NCBI GenBank assembly: GCA_026874595.1 | Contig: CM049314.1 | Span: 53,181,812-53,245,811 of the forward strand | Source: Sipunculus nudus | Taxonomy: Eukaryota > Annelida > Sipuncula > Golfingiida > Sipunculidae | Reading direction: 5' to 3' | DNA: 64,000 nt | Shown here: positions 22,420-35,397 of the stretch, piece by piece | How the letters are laid out: the number at the start of each line of letters is the position of its first letter | Position numbering within the stretch: the stretch's first letter is position 1 | Notes under the pieces: model-generated | Seen by the model: only the letters and a program-made list of their open reading frames with translations | Database searches by the model: none | What the model was told of the DNA's origin: nothing | Position numbers and translations under genes: made by a program

Positions 22420-23221
22420 TTTAGCAATATCGCCATATTGACACATATCCTGGCAAACCCTTTAAGCCACCGAAATTTTGCAAAGCCAAGTCGAGCCACG
22501 AGGGTCAGCTACAGACTGAAGTCGGCCAAGTTTTGCCCAAGCCAGTCACAACTGGGTTGTTGACACGCTCCGGGTCATGTCTTTTACATATACGGAGTTG
22601 ATCGTAGCGTTATATGTGCAACGTATGTAAGGGAGAACTAATCCACACTCGCATTCCACATTCCAGTATATAAATGTACTCAATAGTGCAACTTTTTTAT
22701 TGTACTCCTTTTGACCCCGAATAAAATTACCTTTTCATCTTGCCATTTACAATCGAAACGCTTTATTGAAACAACATCAATTGAAAGAGATATGAGAATA
22801 AATGAAAGTGAGGTTCTGTCCCGGCTGCCCAGGTTATATATAACCCAGCGAGCACAGTATATTGTCACGTGATTATTGTTTTCTGGGGAGACCTGTCCAG
22901 GAGCCGGTCCTTTGGTACTGGGGTATTGATAGAACTGGTTTCTGGACGCGGAGTACCTGTGAGTTCCAGCGCATCGCGCTTGTTTTCATTTATCAACATA
23001 AACAATTTTCTCGTAAAGTTGATGTTCTTTAGTGTTCACAATACGTGATATGTCAGTAGAAACCAGTAGTTAAAGGAAACAATAGGCCTTACTTGAGTAT
23101 CACAGGCAAGCCCACGTGGCTGTCATAATTCAAGCGTAGAGGATAAAAAAAAAATAATAATAATAATTAAGCCTCTAGTGTCACAAAAGAAGGCCCATCT
23201 TGCCCTCACGTGCGTCATGCT

Positions 23222-23674
23222 TTACCAACCTGTCGGGTTAAATATTTCTGGGACATTTTTGGGTTCGCGCCGTTTTGGCTGCAAAACAGACGGATACGGC
23301 CTACGGTGCTTGTCGGTATCACGTGACCTCTTCCTGAACAAAGTACAAGATCTGGCTTTGGCTACCAGCTGGCGCAGCAGTTTGGTCGGTACCCGGCAGC
23401 CATCCTCCTCGCACACGATGAAACCTTCCTCTCGGGCCTGCTCTTGTTTTTTCGTTCCCTCTTTTCTGAGGTGGTAAAACTCTGCCAGCCGTGAAACGTG
23501 ACTATTTTCTATTGCCATTGGGTAATATGATGTGGGGTCGTACACTGTCACCTCGGCCTCATCCTGTTGGTTAAGCTGAAGGCCACCAGGGGCGGCTAGC
23601 GTCAGTGGAGTTTCCAGCAGGAGAGCACAAGCACACACAACCACAGCCAGACGGCCCCAGCACGTGGGAGATAC
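23222..23674 (-). CDS. Candidate secreted peptide precursor, last coding exon
   Basis: An open frame on the minus strand runs from an acceptor (TTTTGTCCTACAG, exon from 23674) to TAA at 23222-23224. It begins with VSPTCWGRLAVVVCACALLL and ETPLTLAAPGG, a hydrophobic stretch with an A-x-A-like end typical of a signal peptide. No in-frame Met follows the acceptor, so the start codon must be in an upstream exon. The mature part has a VCEEDGC motif, one more Cys (ARSC) and basic cleavage sites at FRKR, KHRR and QPKRR. Cleavage there would release short peptides including one ending EIFNPTGW. This layout fits a neuropeptide or hormone precursor. I do not recognise the family, and expression is unproven. 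Confidence 0.5.
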   Translation of the reverse strand, partial: VSPTCWGRLAVVVCACALLLETPLTLAAPGGLQLNQQDEAEVTVYDPTSYYPMAIENSHVSRLAEFYHLRKEGTKKQEQAREEGFIVCEEDGCRVPTKLLRQLVAKARSCTLFRKRSRDTDKHRRPYPSVLQPKRREPKNVPEIFNPTGW

Positions 23675-23877
23675 CTGTAGGACAAAAACACCAAGTTAAA
23701 CAGAAAAACCCAAAGACGTATAAATTATACCAGTGACATTTACTACAGAGCAAACCCTTGATGCAATTAAAACCAAGATTAACCAGCGGAGGTAAAAAAG
23801 GACTCCGGCAGCCCAGCAACGCGCTTCTTCATCGCTATACAATTTCCGTTTCTTCTATTCCATTCGCCATCCACCCA

Positions 23878-23885
23878 CTTTTATA
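23878..23885 (-). promoter_or_regulatory. TATA-like box upstream of the peptide gene
   Basis: TATAAAAG on the minus strand, about 200 bp upstream of the acceptor of the candidate peptide exon. It is well placed for a first exon between about 23,850 and 23,700. A possible start ATG (23830-23832, followed by AAGAAGCGC) lies in that interval, but no good splice donor follows it, so the first exon remains undetermined. Confidence 0.3.
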
Positions 23886-24154
23886 GACTTTAGGTTTTCA
23901 CAAGTTAACGTCACGTAACGCTCCGATACAGATCACGTGATGCAAAGTTGTTTGTGATAAGACATCGGAGATAGAATGACCATACGAGTCCGCGGTCGAG
24001 CTCGTTTCCTGATTTATTAAGGTAGACATTAAAGTACAGGGGCCTAACATGACTGACCTCATGCAGTCTTCAGGTACACAGTACTGCTAACAGGAGTACT
24101 TCACACCCAACTCAGGACTCCGGTACACGAAGTATATGATTATTTATTAACTTA

Positions 24155-24900
24155 TTTTAGCAACCTGTGAGCTTATGCGATAGTGTGGCATCATCCGTCG
24201 TCTGTCATCTGTACGTTAACCCAGACTATCTAGAAAACGGCAGGAGCTAGCATCACCAATTTTTTGCAAGAAATTAGTCATCTAAAAGACTCTTATTTTG
24301 CTTATATTTTGCTATCTGCATTTACTTAGATTTAATAGGGAAAAAGCGAAAAAACCTTTAAAGATCTCCTCCGAAACTAGCAAGCCAAAGTGTTCAATAT
24401 TTCACAGGAATAATCTCTGAAACAATCTATCTCAAGTTGTTCAAATAGTTTTGTTTTGATGAATTTTGGCCAAGTTACAGGAATTTGAAATTAGTCATTT
24501 GGCAAGTAAGCATATTAACATAACAATCTCAGAAACAATAGGAGCTAGGACCACCAAATTGTTGCAAATGTCGGTCACGCGACTCATATTTGAAATTGCA
24601 GTTTTTGTGGCGACAAAGCTATTCAATATGTATAAATATGCGCAATTTCAGGCTGATATAACAAATCCCCCCCCCCCCCCCCCCCCCACTCGATAAATAA
24701 GCAGGCACATACTGCGCAAAAGTTATTGTAGATGGCGCCACCAGTCAACATCGACCTGTTTTTTTACGGTCAGAGACCTTGTTATTTTAGCCTCTTTCAG
24801 CTTAAAAAAAAAATAGTTTGATGATGATACTCAAGCTGAATCATTTAGATTTTCACAAGAATATTCTAGGTTAGGTTTTTTTTAATTATATAAGAAAAGG
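24155..24900 (+). mobile_element. Modular dispersed repeat, truncated
   Basis: Opens with AACCTGTGAGCTTATGCGAT and GGAGCTAGCATCACCAA, as do the copies at 10,886 and 14,995. It continues through AGTTACAGGAATTTGAAATT and a TGGCGCCACC palindrome near 24,734. A 21-C run is at 24667-24687. A paired stretch from CCTTGTTATTTTAGCC to TTCAGCTTAAAA also occurs at 3,220-3,250. No end with CTAG was found. Confidence 0.5.
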
Positions 24901-25860
24901 TTGGGAATCTTTGTTTTTGGTTGAGTCATAGAAAGCTTATGTTGGTCTTATTGTGTTGACCATTAAGCCTATTTCAAACTGAGGACTGCACTAGTCTTCT
25001 TCTGCAAACTGTCGTTTAAACTTCTGTAACGGTACATAAAAATGATTCTTAAGAGGCCTTTGTTAAAGTTTACTTCAATGATTGTTTGGCAGAATTATTG
25101 GACCTTTAACAATGAAAGAACTACATCTTTTATTATTCTAAACATTTTGATAAAACAATTTTATGGATATGTCAGCTTGAAAAAAAAAACCTTTTAGTCA
25201 AAGTCTTTTAGGATGTGTAAACAGATTTACAATAGGCCAAGACCATTTTCAAGTTCAGTGGAGCCTCCACTGCCAGGATGCATGAATAAAGTGTGACTAT
25301 CCAAGGCCAAAAAAGGAACTTGTTCTTACATTTTATAGGGAAAAAGCTAAAAACATTTTAAAATGTTCTACTCCGAAACCATGCTGCCAAATTGTCCGTT
25401 CATCTGTCCCGATATCGGTCCCTGGCGAAAAGAACATATCCGAAATATCCTGACTGATACATCCTAGTTTTGAAATGTCCTAGTCCGAAACGTGCAGGTC
25501 CGAAACGTCCATTTGACTGAAATCATAATGACTAAGGTAGATATGCAGGACGTGAGAGGATCAATATTAAATTTCTAAAAATAAATCATACTCCCAAACT
25601 TTGCACAGGTTCGCATTAGGCCTGTAGGCCTTGTTATCTCGATTTCTCACTTAAATGTATAGTGTTTACATGCTGTAAATAGATTCTCTAGCTTCAACAA
25701 TTAACATGTCCATTGCATGAGTTTATAGGCCAATATTGATTCCCTATTTTTCTGACTAAACACATTATGATCCACTCCATAACTTCTACAAATCACGCGA
25801 TACTTACCTTGTTCTTCTCATATACATCGAAAAAATTGAAAACCTGTATGCCAAATAATT
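24900..25860. other. No gene seen; scattered repeat fragments
   Basis: AT-rich sequence with fragments of the modular repeats, for example TTTATAGGGAAAAAGCTAAA near 25,340 and GCACAGGTTCGCATTAGGCC near 25,605. No ORF or splice pattern I can support. Confidence 0.5.
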
Positions 25861-25899
25861 AAAAAAAATAAAACAATGCAGTATTGATATTAGGCATTC

Positions 25900-26335
25900 T
25901 TGAACTGTTACGATAGGTATTCAATGCGAACTGGAGGTTTTGGATTATTGCTTGCCGGAAATCTTCGATTTCTGCAAGCACGTGGTCAGTCGCGTATGTC
26001 TGTTTATTTGTTTGTGTGTTTGTCACGACACTACAGGTCACAATTTTGCAGCAATTGCTTTCCTACTTACACAGCTGGTAGACAATCAAAAATACTGGAA
26101 GCCTATTGTTTTTCTTCAATATAAATCAAAGGTCAAGGTCAAGGTCATCAAGAGTTTGAAAAACGGATTTTTCTTTATATCTTTGTCCCAATTAGTCGTA
26201 TCTACTTCAACTGTAGCTCATTTTAATCGTCATTCCAAGGCCTTTCTTCTGGTGTGTAGCTGCCCTAAATTTGCTGTAAGAATCGAAAATAAGGGGTCGT
26301 CTAACTTTGTCAATTTAAAAGCTACAGAGGTCTAG
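25900..26335 (+). mobile_element. Helitron-like repeat (family 3), 3' end with TCTAG
   Basis: The phrase AAGGTCAAGGTCATCAAGAG, then ATATCTTTGTCCCAATTAGT and TAGCTCATTTTAATCG, match 27,590-27,690 in order. The end reads GCTACAGAGGTCTAG (CTAG 26332-26335) followed by TTTTTTG. No clear stem is left. The left limit is not defined. An ORF of 131 codons overlaps but is not conserved between the two copies. Confidence 0.4.
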
Positions 26336-26399
26336 TTTTTTGTGCATCAGGTAGCATACAAGTAGTATTATTTGATTATATATTACAAGTCTTGCAAGA

Positions 26400-27767
26400 T
26401 CTCAATTTTTCATTTTCCGGATATGCCCGCAAGGGAGCGCTGCACTCGAACCTCCCCAACAAATCATTTTTTTGGCAATATCTCCAGAAAAGAGACTATT
26501 AACCTCAGTTACATAAACTATAGCTTATTCCCTTCTTGAGTCTTTTCCATAACTTGGTTAAGTCATCTGGTCTCAATCTTGTGTCACTTTGTCAGTATGC
26601 CTGTCTGTTTGTCAGTTGTCCTCAAATTTGCCTGCTTGCTGGTTCAGGCGTATCACATATAGCATTCTACAGGCCACAGTTTTAAAGGAATCCTTTTGAA
26701 ACCGGTACATCTCATGTCTAATAATAATATCTCGAATTAGATTTTCTGGATATGGCCGCTATTGTGTCACTTTGTCAGTATGCCTGTCTGTTTGTCAGTT
26801 GTCCTCAAATTTGCCTGCTTGCTGGTTCAGGCGTATCACATATAGCATTCTACAGGCCACAGTTTTAAAGGAATCCTTTTGAAACCGGTACATCTCATGT
26901 CTTATAATAATATCTCGAATTAGATTTTCTGGATATGGCCGCTAGGAGGCGCTACAGTCGAACCTCTCCAACATATCATTTTTTTGCCATATCTCCAAAA
27001 CCAAAAACCTCAATTAAATAAACCGTAGCTTATTTTCTTTCTGTGAGACACTTCCAAAACCTGGTTAAGTCATCTGGCCTCAATCTTGTGACACTTTAAT
27101 TGTCAGTATGTCTACCTGTTTGACAGTTGTCTTCAATTACGCCTGCTTCCTGGTTCTTGCATCTAACTTATAGCAGCATACTACAAGCCAAAGTTTTGCA
27201 TTAATCCTCTTGAAACTGGTACATCTAATATCTTACCGTAATATCTTAAAACCTATTTTTTAATTTTCCGGATATGGCCGTTAGGGGGCGCTGCACTCGA
27301 ACCTCCCCAACATATCATTTTTGGCCACATCTCCATACTATAAACCTCAATTTCATAAACTATAGCTTATTTTCTTCCCCTGGGTCTTCTCCATAACCCG
27401 GTTAAGTCATCTGGTCTCAATCTTGTGTTACTTTGGCAGTATGTCTGTCTGTTTGTCAGCTGTGTCAGTTTCTCCTGCTTGCTGGTTCATGTGGCTTTCA
27501 TATAACATGCTTCAGTCCTTAGTTTAGCTGGAATCACTTTCTAACTTACATGTATCGTATGTCTTGAAGATTTCTGGAACTATTATGTGTATTGTCTAAA
27601 TAGGTCCAAGGTCATCAAAACACGTCAAAATCTTATTTCCCTCATAACTTTGACAATATTGGTCATATCTTCCAAGCAATGGCTCATTTTCATGCCCTTA
27701 TTTCTCGCTCATTCATCTGACTATTTCTACGTCATTTCCGGCAAGCGCTCGACCTCAGGTCGTCTAG
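26400..27767 (+). mobile_element. Helitron-like repeat (family 3) with internal tandem modules
   Basis: Three or four modules of about 350 bp, each with GGATATGGCCGC, a CGCTxCAxTCGAACCTC phrase, ATATCTCCA, TGGTTAAGTCATCTGG and CTGTCTGTTTGTCAG. The right end has a perfect 6-bp stem, CGACCT-C-AGGTCG (27750-27762), then T and CTAG (27764-27767), followed by TTTTTT. No coding capacity. The internal 183-bp duplication is listed separately. Confidence 0.5.
26581..26946. repeat. Near-perfect 183-bp tandem duplication
   Basis: The sequence from GTGTCACTTTGTCAGTATGC to GGATATGGCCGCT appears twice in direct order, starting at 26581 and 26764. I see one base difference (CTAATAATA against CTTATAATA). 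Older copies of the same module nearby are far more diverged, so the event is recent or is an assembly artefact. Confidence 0.9.
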
Positions 27768-28700
27768 TTTTTTTTTCAAATGATCAAAGTCACAGTGACC
27801 TAGTTTCAGGTTTGACAAAACTTTTGTACATCTTCTGTATGAAGAATTTTAAATCTGTAGGTCCAACGATGTCAAAACATGCTTGTCTAAGGTCAGAAAG
27901 GTTGCTGACATAACGACGGACACTGGATCATGGCTATATGTTAGATGCATCTTATAGTCTGCTGACTTATAGTCTGCTGACCTAATAAAACCATATGAAG
28001 GCATTCCTTTTATTTCACGATTGAAAGTACCATTAGCTCACTTATTATTTTCTAATTTATTTTAATTTATTGCTTGTTTTTTCCCCTTTATTTATTATTC
28101 TTATGGAATCAAGATGGGTTTTGACATGTACGTATGTCCTCTTTGTTTCTTCAATAACCATCCAGTTCGTGACTAACCATGCACAGAAGAAAAGAGTTGA
28201 GGGGCTGTTTAATACTTATTTCGGAGTTGAAATTAAACAAGACTTTGAACTGTCTACTTGTTTGCGTAGACATAGTCTCTTACTGTCAGGAGATGGAATA
28301 GGACAGATGGCGTTAATCTATGTATAATTGTACCAGAATACAGCTTTCCTGTAAAGGTGAAGTGGAACTCGGATGTCCAGTGGAACTGTCATTCATTGAA
28401 GATATAACGATGGTCCTTATAGTTGTTCGTCCGGACATCCGTAAACCGGGCCCAAATCAAAACCTTATCAATTGTTGTAAATTTAGCCTTACATAGCTTT
28501 TTTCCTGAAATGAAAATAAATAAAATCCATACAAAGAAAACTTTACCAATACCAAGTAATATTTTAAAAATATGATAAGACAGAAAAGACGTATATTCAA
28601 AATGTACAAGAACTACCCAACCAAGGAGAATCGCCAATGTGTTCAAAAGTGTATTGATCAATTGTTCAGCTAACGGACATTTTGGTAACTAAAATTTAAT
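27768..28700. other. No gene seen
   Basis: AT-rich sequence. It has a short direct repeat of TATAGTCTGCTGACTTATAG near 27,955. Small ORFs on both strands lack recognisable domains or splice context. Confidence 0.5.
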
Positions 28701-28704
28701 AGTC

Positions 28705-29372
28705 AGAAGTGTAACATAATGCACTTGGGAAAAAGGAGGAGATGAAGTGAGAGAACTCAAAATTACAGAAGTGGAGAAAGATCTCGTAGTGTTGATGGAT
28801 TGTGGGCTGTTGTTTGACGATCATATAAATGACGTATTTAAAAAGAGGTGACAGTATTTCTGGGTTACTGGTAAGTACTACTGCCAATAAAGTTAAAAAA
28901 ATCATGACTCCTTTGTATTATATAAAGTTTTAGTGATGCCTATATTAGAACGTGGAAATCCTATTTGGAGTCTTCATTTAGGAAATGTATTTTCAAATGG
29001 AGGTAGTGTGGACAAGATTCACCAAAAAATAAAATGAACTAAAAACTTTATCATGACCTATTGTTTAAATCTGAAACTACATAGTCCTGAATACAGAAGA
29101 ATACGTGGAGAATGGAGATCTCATTGAGGTCTATAAGATAACACATGAAAGTATGACTGACATCATCACCTCAGTTCTGTTATCCACAAAAACAGAAAAA
29201 GAAGACGCAATTTTATATAACAAAATAACACACTAGAACAACAGTTTCAGTACTTCTTTGCTAGTAGAGTAGTAACAGTTTGGAATTACCTTCCTGTAAA
29301 TGCGGACCCACGTAATGCATTCAAAACAGGATTGCCAATTTACTTCAAAAGCAAATGTATTCCACAAATTTA
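28705..29372 (+). pseudogene. Decayed non-LTR retrotransposon, reverse transcriptase 3' part
   Basis: Broken reading frames on the + strand give, in order, NIMHLGK (28,710 on), EKDLVVLMDCGLLFDDHIND, LYKVLVMPILERGNPIWSLH, LHSPEYRRIRGEWRSH and RVVTVWNYLPVNADPRNAFK. These follow the order of the C-terminal part of CR1/Jockey-type reverse transcriptases (the VMHLG, DDHI, PILEYGNPVW, EYRRLRGD and WNxLP positions). Several stops and frameshifts interrupt it, so it cannot make a working enzyme. The 5' part, endonuclease and 3' tail repeat are not found. The exact clade is uncertain. Confidence 0.75.
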
Positions 29373-30960
29373 AAGACGTATAATATCAAATAAAAAAAAG
29401 ATATTTCACTGAACCTAGGGTTTTTCAGGATTTAAAAATATGTGCCGAGATATACATACACTTCTACTACTAGATTATTTTAATCCGCCTGTTTAATTTT
29501 ATCATCGTATGATATACAGTCCAAATTACCATAGGAGACGAAGTAAAAAGGCATCTAAATTATCGTTCCAGATCGGGTAGACAGCTTTGAACTGGGCAAA
29601 TGGGCCGCAAGTGTTGGATTGAGTAAAAAAGACTCGTACCTTCCATGTGAGGATGACCTCATATAAGCAAACCAGGGGAAGGTGTACATTAGCATGTGCA
29701 CATTCCGTCCCCAAGGGCACCTTCCAACTTGACAATTCGTCATATTAGGAAGGAGAACGAAGATTTGAACTCAGCAGGTAAGTTATTTGATGACTTATTT
29801 GTTAATGAAGCTAAAGTGTCCCTGATGAACGATAACCCTACATACACTCAGTAATAATATTACCGCTATGTCACCTGACAGCAAGTGGCCTCAGGGTTAC
29901 TAGATTAACCCGGACTGTAAAATAAAATAAAAATGTTGTACATATCACAGAATTTCTGTCAGAATGCATAAGAAAGCGTTGTCTGAGGCGTCAGAGGGGC
30001 TATGTTGTGCATAATATAAATGACTGGGCAGTTTCGGCTGATAATGATCACCCTTAAAGTGGAATTACCATAAAAGAATCGAAGACTAAAGTGACATCTT
30101 CCCCGCACGGCAGGAACTTCATATAACAGGCAATAGATTAATATATTGCTTACTCTGCACACCTTTATGACCTAGCTTCTGAGCACAGCCTAATTCAATA
30201 ACAGATTTTGATAATCAGTACAGAAAATGGTAAGCTAAAAATGGCTTTAAATTGGGAGCACTCACAGCAAATATGGAATTAGAATTACTTGTGCAGGTTA
30301 CACAGTCACCGGACATAAAGTGTTCACAATTGTTTGAGGAACACCAGGTTTCCTAGTAGAGTTCAATAACCCAGAAATGTGGGAACTCCCTGAACAAGTG
30401 ACTCACGGGTCATGACGCTCAGCTGACTAGCATAATTCACAACAGGAATTTTATCATTAAACCAAACTGAGATTAACTTCAGTCGTGATCTTGATCATCT
30501 GACAACAAAGTCGACAGGGTACTTAAGTTATGGGTCACACACAGTTGCAGACTGAATCCAATCCTGGCTAGTCTCTACAGGTTTTGCAAAAGAAGAATAT
30601 GGTCAAGGTCACCAGTTTTCAAAATCCTCCGAGAAACAACTTGTGTGTCAGATTTGGGGGACACGTCGGACTGAAGACGGACAAACATATTTGCTATCGC
30701 ACAGATAACGATGTCGTAAAAACGACGTCCCTGGCAAGGGATTGCTACGTATTTATGCCTTGCGTTATTTGCTAAAGTCGACTTTTCTCATGTTTATCGG
30801 GTGGACAAAATCCATCCAGGCGATTATGCAGCCAGGGTGTTCCCAACCTGTTACATGCTTGATAAATTACCATTTGTTACGTGCAAAATTACATTTAGGC
30901 GTACTTACATTTACAATAAACGGACACAGACTATAAATCGTATTCTTCACAACAAGCGAT
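29373..30960. other. No gene seen
   Basis: AT-rich sequence without a convincing ORF, splice pattern or repeat. A short open frame at 29,526-29,735 on the minus strand has no recognisable motif. Confidence 0.5.
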
Positions 30961-30967
30961 TTTCAAA

Positions 30968-31152
30968 TATTGTGGCCTACCTTTATCATCAAGATATTGT
31001 GGCCTATCTGAATCATCCAAATACTGTGGCCTACCTAAAAATCATTCAAATAATGTGGCCTTCCTAAATCATTCAAATACTGTGACCTACCTAAATCATT
31101 TAAATACTGTGGCCTATCTAAAAATCATTCAAATACTGTGGCCTACCTAAAT
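30968..31152. repeat. 27-29-bp minisatellite, 7 copies
   Basis: Units of TGTGGCCTACCTAAATCATT plus CAAATAC, starting near 30971, 30998, 31025, 31054, 31081, 31108 and 31137. Alternate spacings of 27 and 29 bp come from an AAAATC/AAATC length variant. Confidence 0.9.
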
Positions 31153-31492
31153 TATCGAACGAGTGCATGCAGACAATGATTCATCCCATGTATATTCCTC
31201 GGTGTCTAGGATTTTGAATAAATTTTAAAAAGGTCGATATATGAATTTATGTATACCATCTGCGCGATTTATACTGCTATTATCTGGGCTTTTATAGTTC
31301 GCTAAGCCTCCAAGCCTGTGTTGATATCAGTAAAATAAAAATATATGCAGCAATCTTGTAGGAATATTGAATCAGGTCACTGTATTTACTGGGGTTTAAA
31401 GTAAAACAAAGCGGTGTAAATCTCTTTTACTTTATATGATTATTATTTAATTATGAATCCTTCCGTGTAGTATAAGCAGATGTGAATTGACA

Positions 31493-31586
31493 ATGAGTAA
31501 CACCGACATGTTGACTGCAAAGAGGTCTTCAGAGGCAAACAATAAGTTCTTCCTTGAGAGTATACCAGACCTGGCTCGCCCTAAGG
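31493..31586 (+). CDS. Candidate first coding exon (MSNTD...), unrecognised
   Basis: The ATG sits in GACAATGA. The frame encodes MSNTDMLTAKRSSEANNKFF then LESIPDLARPK and stops at a strong donor, CCTAAGG|GTGAGT, in phase 1. An acceptor-like CTTCCGTGTAG lies at about 31,470, so the exon may carry 5' UTR from 31,471. No downstream exon could be joined, and no family is recognised. It may be chance. Confidence 0.25.
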
Positions 31587-31589
31587 GTG

Positions 31590-34500
31590 AGTAAATGTAA
31601 CGCTTGTTTTAAATTACTTTTTACGTCTACCTCCTTTTATTTCTTAATGAAGGAGATTTGAGGACTAGTGCTTTGTTGTGCTGTTTTTATCTCTTTTGAA
31701 GATAACGTTATCAATAACCTAGGATATGCATGTGTATATCCGTGACAATTTGGCAAATATCCTCCATATAAAAAGTAAATGTTCCGTCTCAAAGCTACTA
31801 AGGTTAGATATCACGCATTATATAACGAATGGTATACTGTACCTAATAGAGCCATCGTCCTAACACAGAACTGGTCGCCATGACAACGCAAATGAAGTGA
31901 ATGAGGAAAAATGGAGCGCTATTGTAAGCTAGTTTTGTTTTATGAAACACAGCCATCACATACTATTATCGTCACCTCTTTACTGAAGGTTAAATGACAT
32001 TCTGATGTATTTTGAATGGTATTTTTATATGACAAGTGACATCTAAAACAAATAAAAACAGAATCGACGATGTTTAAATTACTTTAATCGTGACTGCTGT
32101 CTCATGCATATAGGGTTATAGGTTTAGAACTATTGATCCGCTTTATACTATAAAGTGATTGATGGACGATTTTCAAATCGAAGCTTAAGTATATATCTGG
32201 AAAAAAATCAAATAGGACGTTATTTTTTTTCAATTTTGGATTGCAATACATGGATAGTTCTTTCTGGTCTACCTCATATACACGATCTGCTGGTGGCTCA
32301 TGAATTTCTATTCATTAGTGAGCCCGGGGCCTCGTACTTATCTCATTGTAAACGACCAAAACTTTTAAGTTGACACTGTTCAATGATGATTTCACCGTAG
32401 GACCGGTGTGTCCGGTTGAGTTTTTGGTATACCTGTACCCGTTTTTAAGTACTGTTTCCAGGGCAGAGGTTTGTATTGTACACTTTATTTAGATTTTAAG
32501 AAATTATAAAAAAGATAAGATTTTTAATCTTCATTCATATGACATATGACGATGATGTAAACATCTTATAATTAAATCTCTAAAAATGTATAAAAATGTC
32601 TATGTAATCACAAAAAAGGTGACCGTATGCGTAAAACATTTAAGTATATCACGGATGGTGTGCAAAAGTATTGATCAAAAAGTTCAAATATCACTCTTTT
32701 AATAGTGCGTTTAGTATAATAGGTTCTTTTGTATGGTCGATTAGACCAAGTATATTCTGAAAATATACACTGTAATTAAAGTTCTGCAAATATACCTGAT
32801 AGCAGGAGTTTAAGAATCTTTTCGAGCGATATTACATATGTTATATAAACATCGAGTGAGAGAGATTCTTTTCTTTAAAGTTACATAACCTTAATGAAAA
32901 GGAGGAAGACTAAATAGTTTTCAAAAGCACTTCAAACATATATTCAATGTGAACCCTTTAAGTACCCTTTTAGAACTATATACGCTTTATACTATCATAC
33001 AGTTTGGCACATCATGTATTTACTCGTATAACTATAACAACACCGGCGTACAGTATAACTTACAACAAAGTTTAATTTAATTAACGTGTATTAGCATATA
33101 CCATATTTTGCCCAGCCTGTTTATTAGATATAAATGCAGAATCGGTTTACATAAAGATACATTAGCGTATATAACTATATCTAATCTAAATTTTGTATGT
33201 GAATTCTGTCGTATGAAACATATGTACTTATTCGACTGAAAATGAACATTAAACAAAACAAGGTAACTTAAATGAAGGAAACATAGACAAAGAGAATTGT
33301 ATTTAATTAAGAGAACAAAATAAGACAGCCAGATATATTTTTATTATGTAAATATGATTATCAATGCTACGTTTTCATTGTCACACGTGGGGGTTTACTT
33401 GATTGTATCTGCATATATTGTAATTTTTTATTAAACTTATATTTGTTTGAAAAAATTGCATGATTAAACCTTTGATAGAGGTCTTTGCAAATTTTTTACT
33501 TTGCAGTACAGACTTTTCCTGACCTTGGATATATTTAAAGCTTTTTCATTTTTGGCTCTCAACTTTATAAGTGATTTTTAAATGAAATGGCCACATATAG
33601 ACGATGGTACGTTTCGTGCTTGCAGTAAGACTGACCCGGCCGTACATATTTAAGTGACAGACAACCCGGATTCGTGGGTTTGATATTTGTAATAACACAG
33701 TGATATAATACACAGTCCCCATCGCGTACATTTTAAGTTCCTGTTTTGTATTAATACAGACTGTTCAGACTGTTTTATCTACATGTAATTAACAAGGAGT
33801 GTCTGGTGACGCCCGGGATGAGGGTCGCCCTCCGTATTCACAGCAGCCTCATCTTGAAGTGACAATAATAAAAAACACCAAGGGGTTTTAGCTTGGAAAA
33901 CCGGGACTGTAAGGAAATCTCATCTGCTTTTGCAGAAAATATTCCATTAACATGTTAATCAAAGTAACGGCGGTCGCATTCCTGCAACGATACACACTGA
34001 CGGAACATTTAGTTACTTAATAGACTGTCTCATGAAACGCTATTATACATTATACAATGTATATTAAAGAAATGTTAAACCTAACTGGAGGAAAATATAC
34101 CAAAGTTAAGTTCATTAATGAATTGTCCTGACAATCGCTGTTTAATATGTCTAAACCGCTCTGCCAAAAAAAGCTGGTTTTTTTTTACATTCTTATCTCA
34201 TTCTTTGTTTCTCATAAAGCAACCAAATGCCACAGGGTGAATACACCATAATGTGACCATAGCTTTTTGTATAATAATAATCTTGTCATCTCTTATCCGC
34301 CATGCTTTCATATAAAGGTTCCTGACACGGATCTAATAAGTTAATATATAACTCTCGACCTTTCTGGTTTGATTAGAATTTTCAAAAACTATTATGAAAC
34401 ACCCGATCCGATCGGAGTTTACTTTATGATACTTCAGTTCTACAAAACTTACAAATTTTTGCATGGGGTTATTGTTACAAATGTATAAAGGTGCTTCCTT

Positions 34501-34880
34501 CTGAATGCCAAGGCTAAATTTTAGTTCATCATACATGTACCACAGACCTTGTGAATATGATACTATCACGTTTAGACCCAAGGCCCATTTTCTGCTGGTT
34601 AGTAGTGACACACGGTAATGCTGATCAAGAGTGATCCTACTGAGAAGGTTCATGTGAATCGAGTAATATGGTACATATAGTACCATGATGAGCTTACATC
34701 AGCTATAGATTTCTTTTAAAAAATACCATTTTCCTACGTCGTCTTTATGATTTTAATCTCACGTCCTTTCTCAAGATACATGTTGCTTATTTTTGTGTAT
34801 TATTTAGTAACTAAAACATTATGGTGATATAGATCAGAATATTAATGAGAAATTAAGTTAAAATAATTTCTGCTGACCGT
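31590..34880. other. AT-rich, no gene seen
   Basis: More than 3 kb with no convincing coding sequence, RNA gene or repeat. Short ORFs (for example 34,333-34,686, minus) have no recognisable motif and no flanking splice signals I would trust. Confidence 0.5.
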
Positions 34881-35397
34881 CAAGCATGAATGTCACACCA
34901 TTCTGTCGCAAAGCTGATTGCAACAAAGGTATGACATTGCCAAATATCGAACGTTACTCATTATCACATGCAGATGACAACAAAGAACTTTTGGACACTC
35001 GCTCTCCGACCCAGCCCGCTCCAATATGTCTGACTTTTTTCGCACAAGTACTTGTCCGAGTACTACAATAAATTAAATGCAACATACTTACACATACAAC
35101 TCTAACACATATCATAGTCAAGTCAAAACATGATATGGGGTTTAAAAGTTACAGCTGTCGTAATTAAACCCCGTCAAAATCAAAGGTTTAAAATAATTTA
35201 TTAAAAGAACACACCGACGTGAGTGGACGCATCGAAAAGGACAAACCAATGACATCTTACAGATATTTACTGAATCTTTGTTATAAATCTAATCCGTCCC
35301 ACTCGCTGTCATTATAACATTCAGTCTCAAGACGCAAGAGGCATGGGAAAGCTCTGAAACTATGCCCTCAAAATCCTTTTCGAAGCCCACTTATGCT

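Noticed and set aside
25940-26335. 131-codon + strand ORF
   Set aside because: It lies in a family 3 repeat; the related copy at 27.6 kb does not keep the frame.
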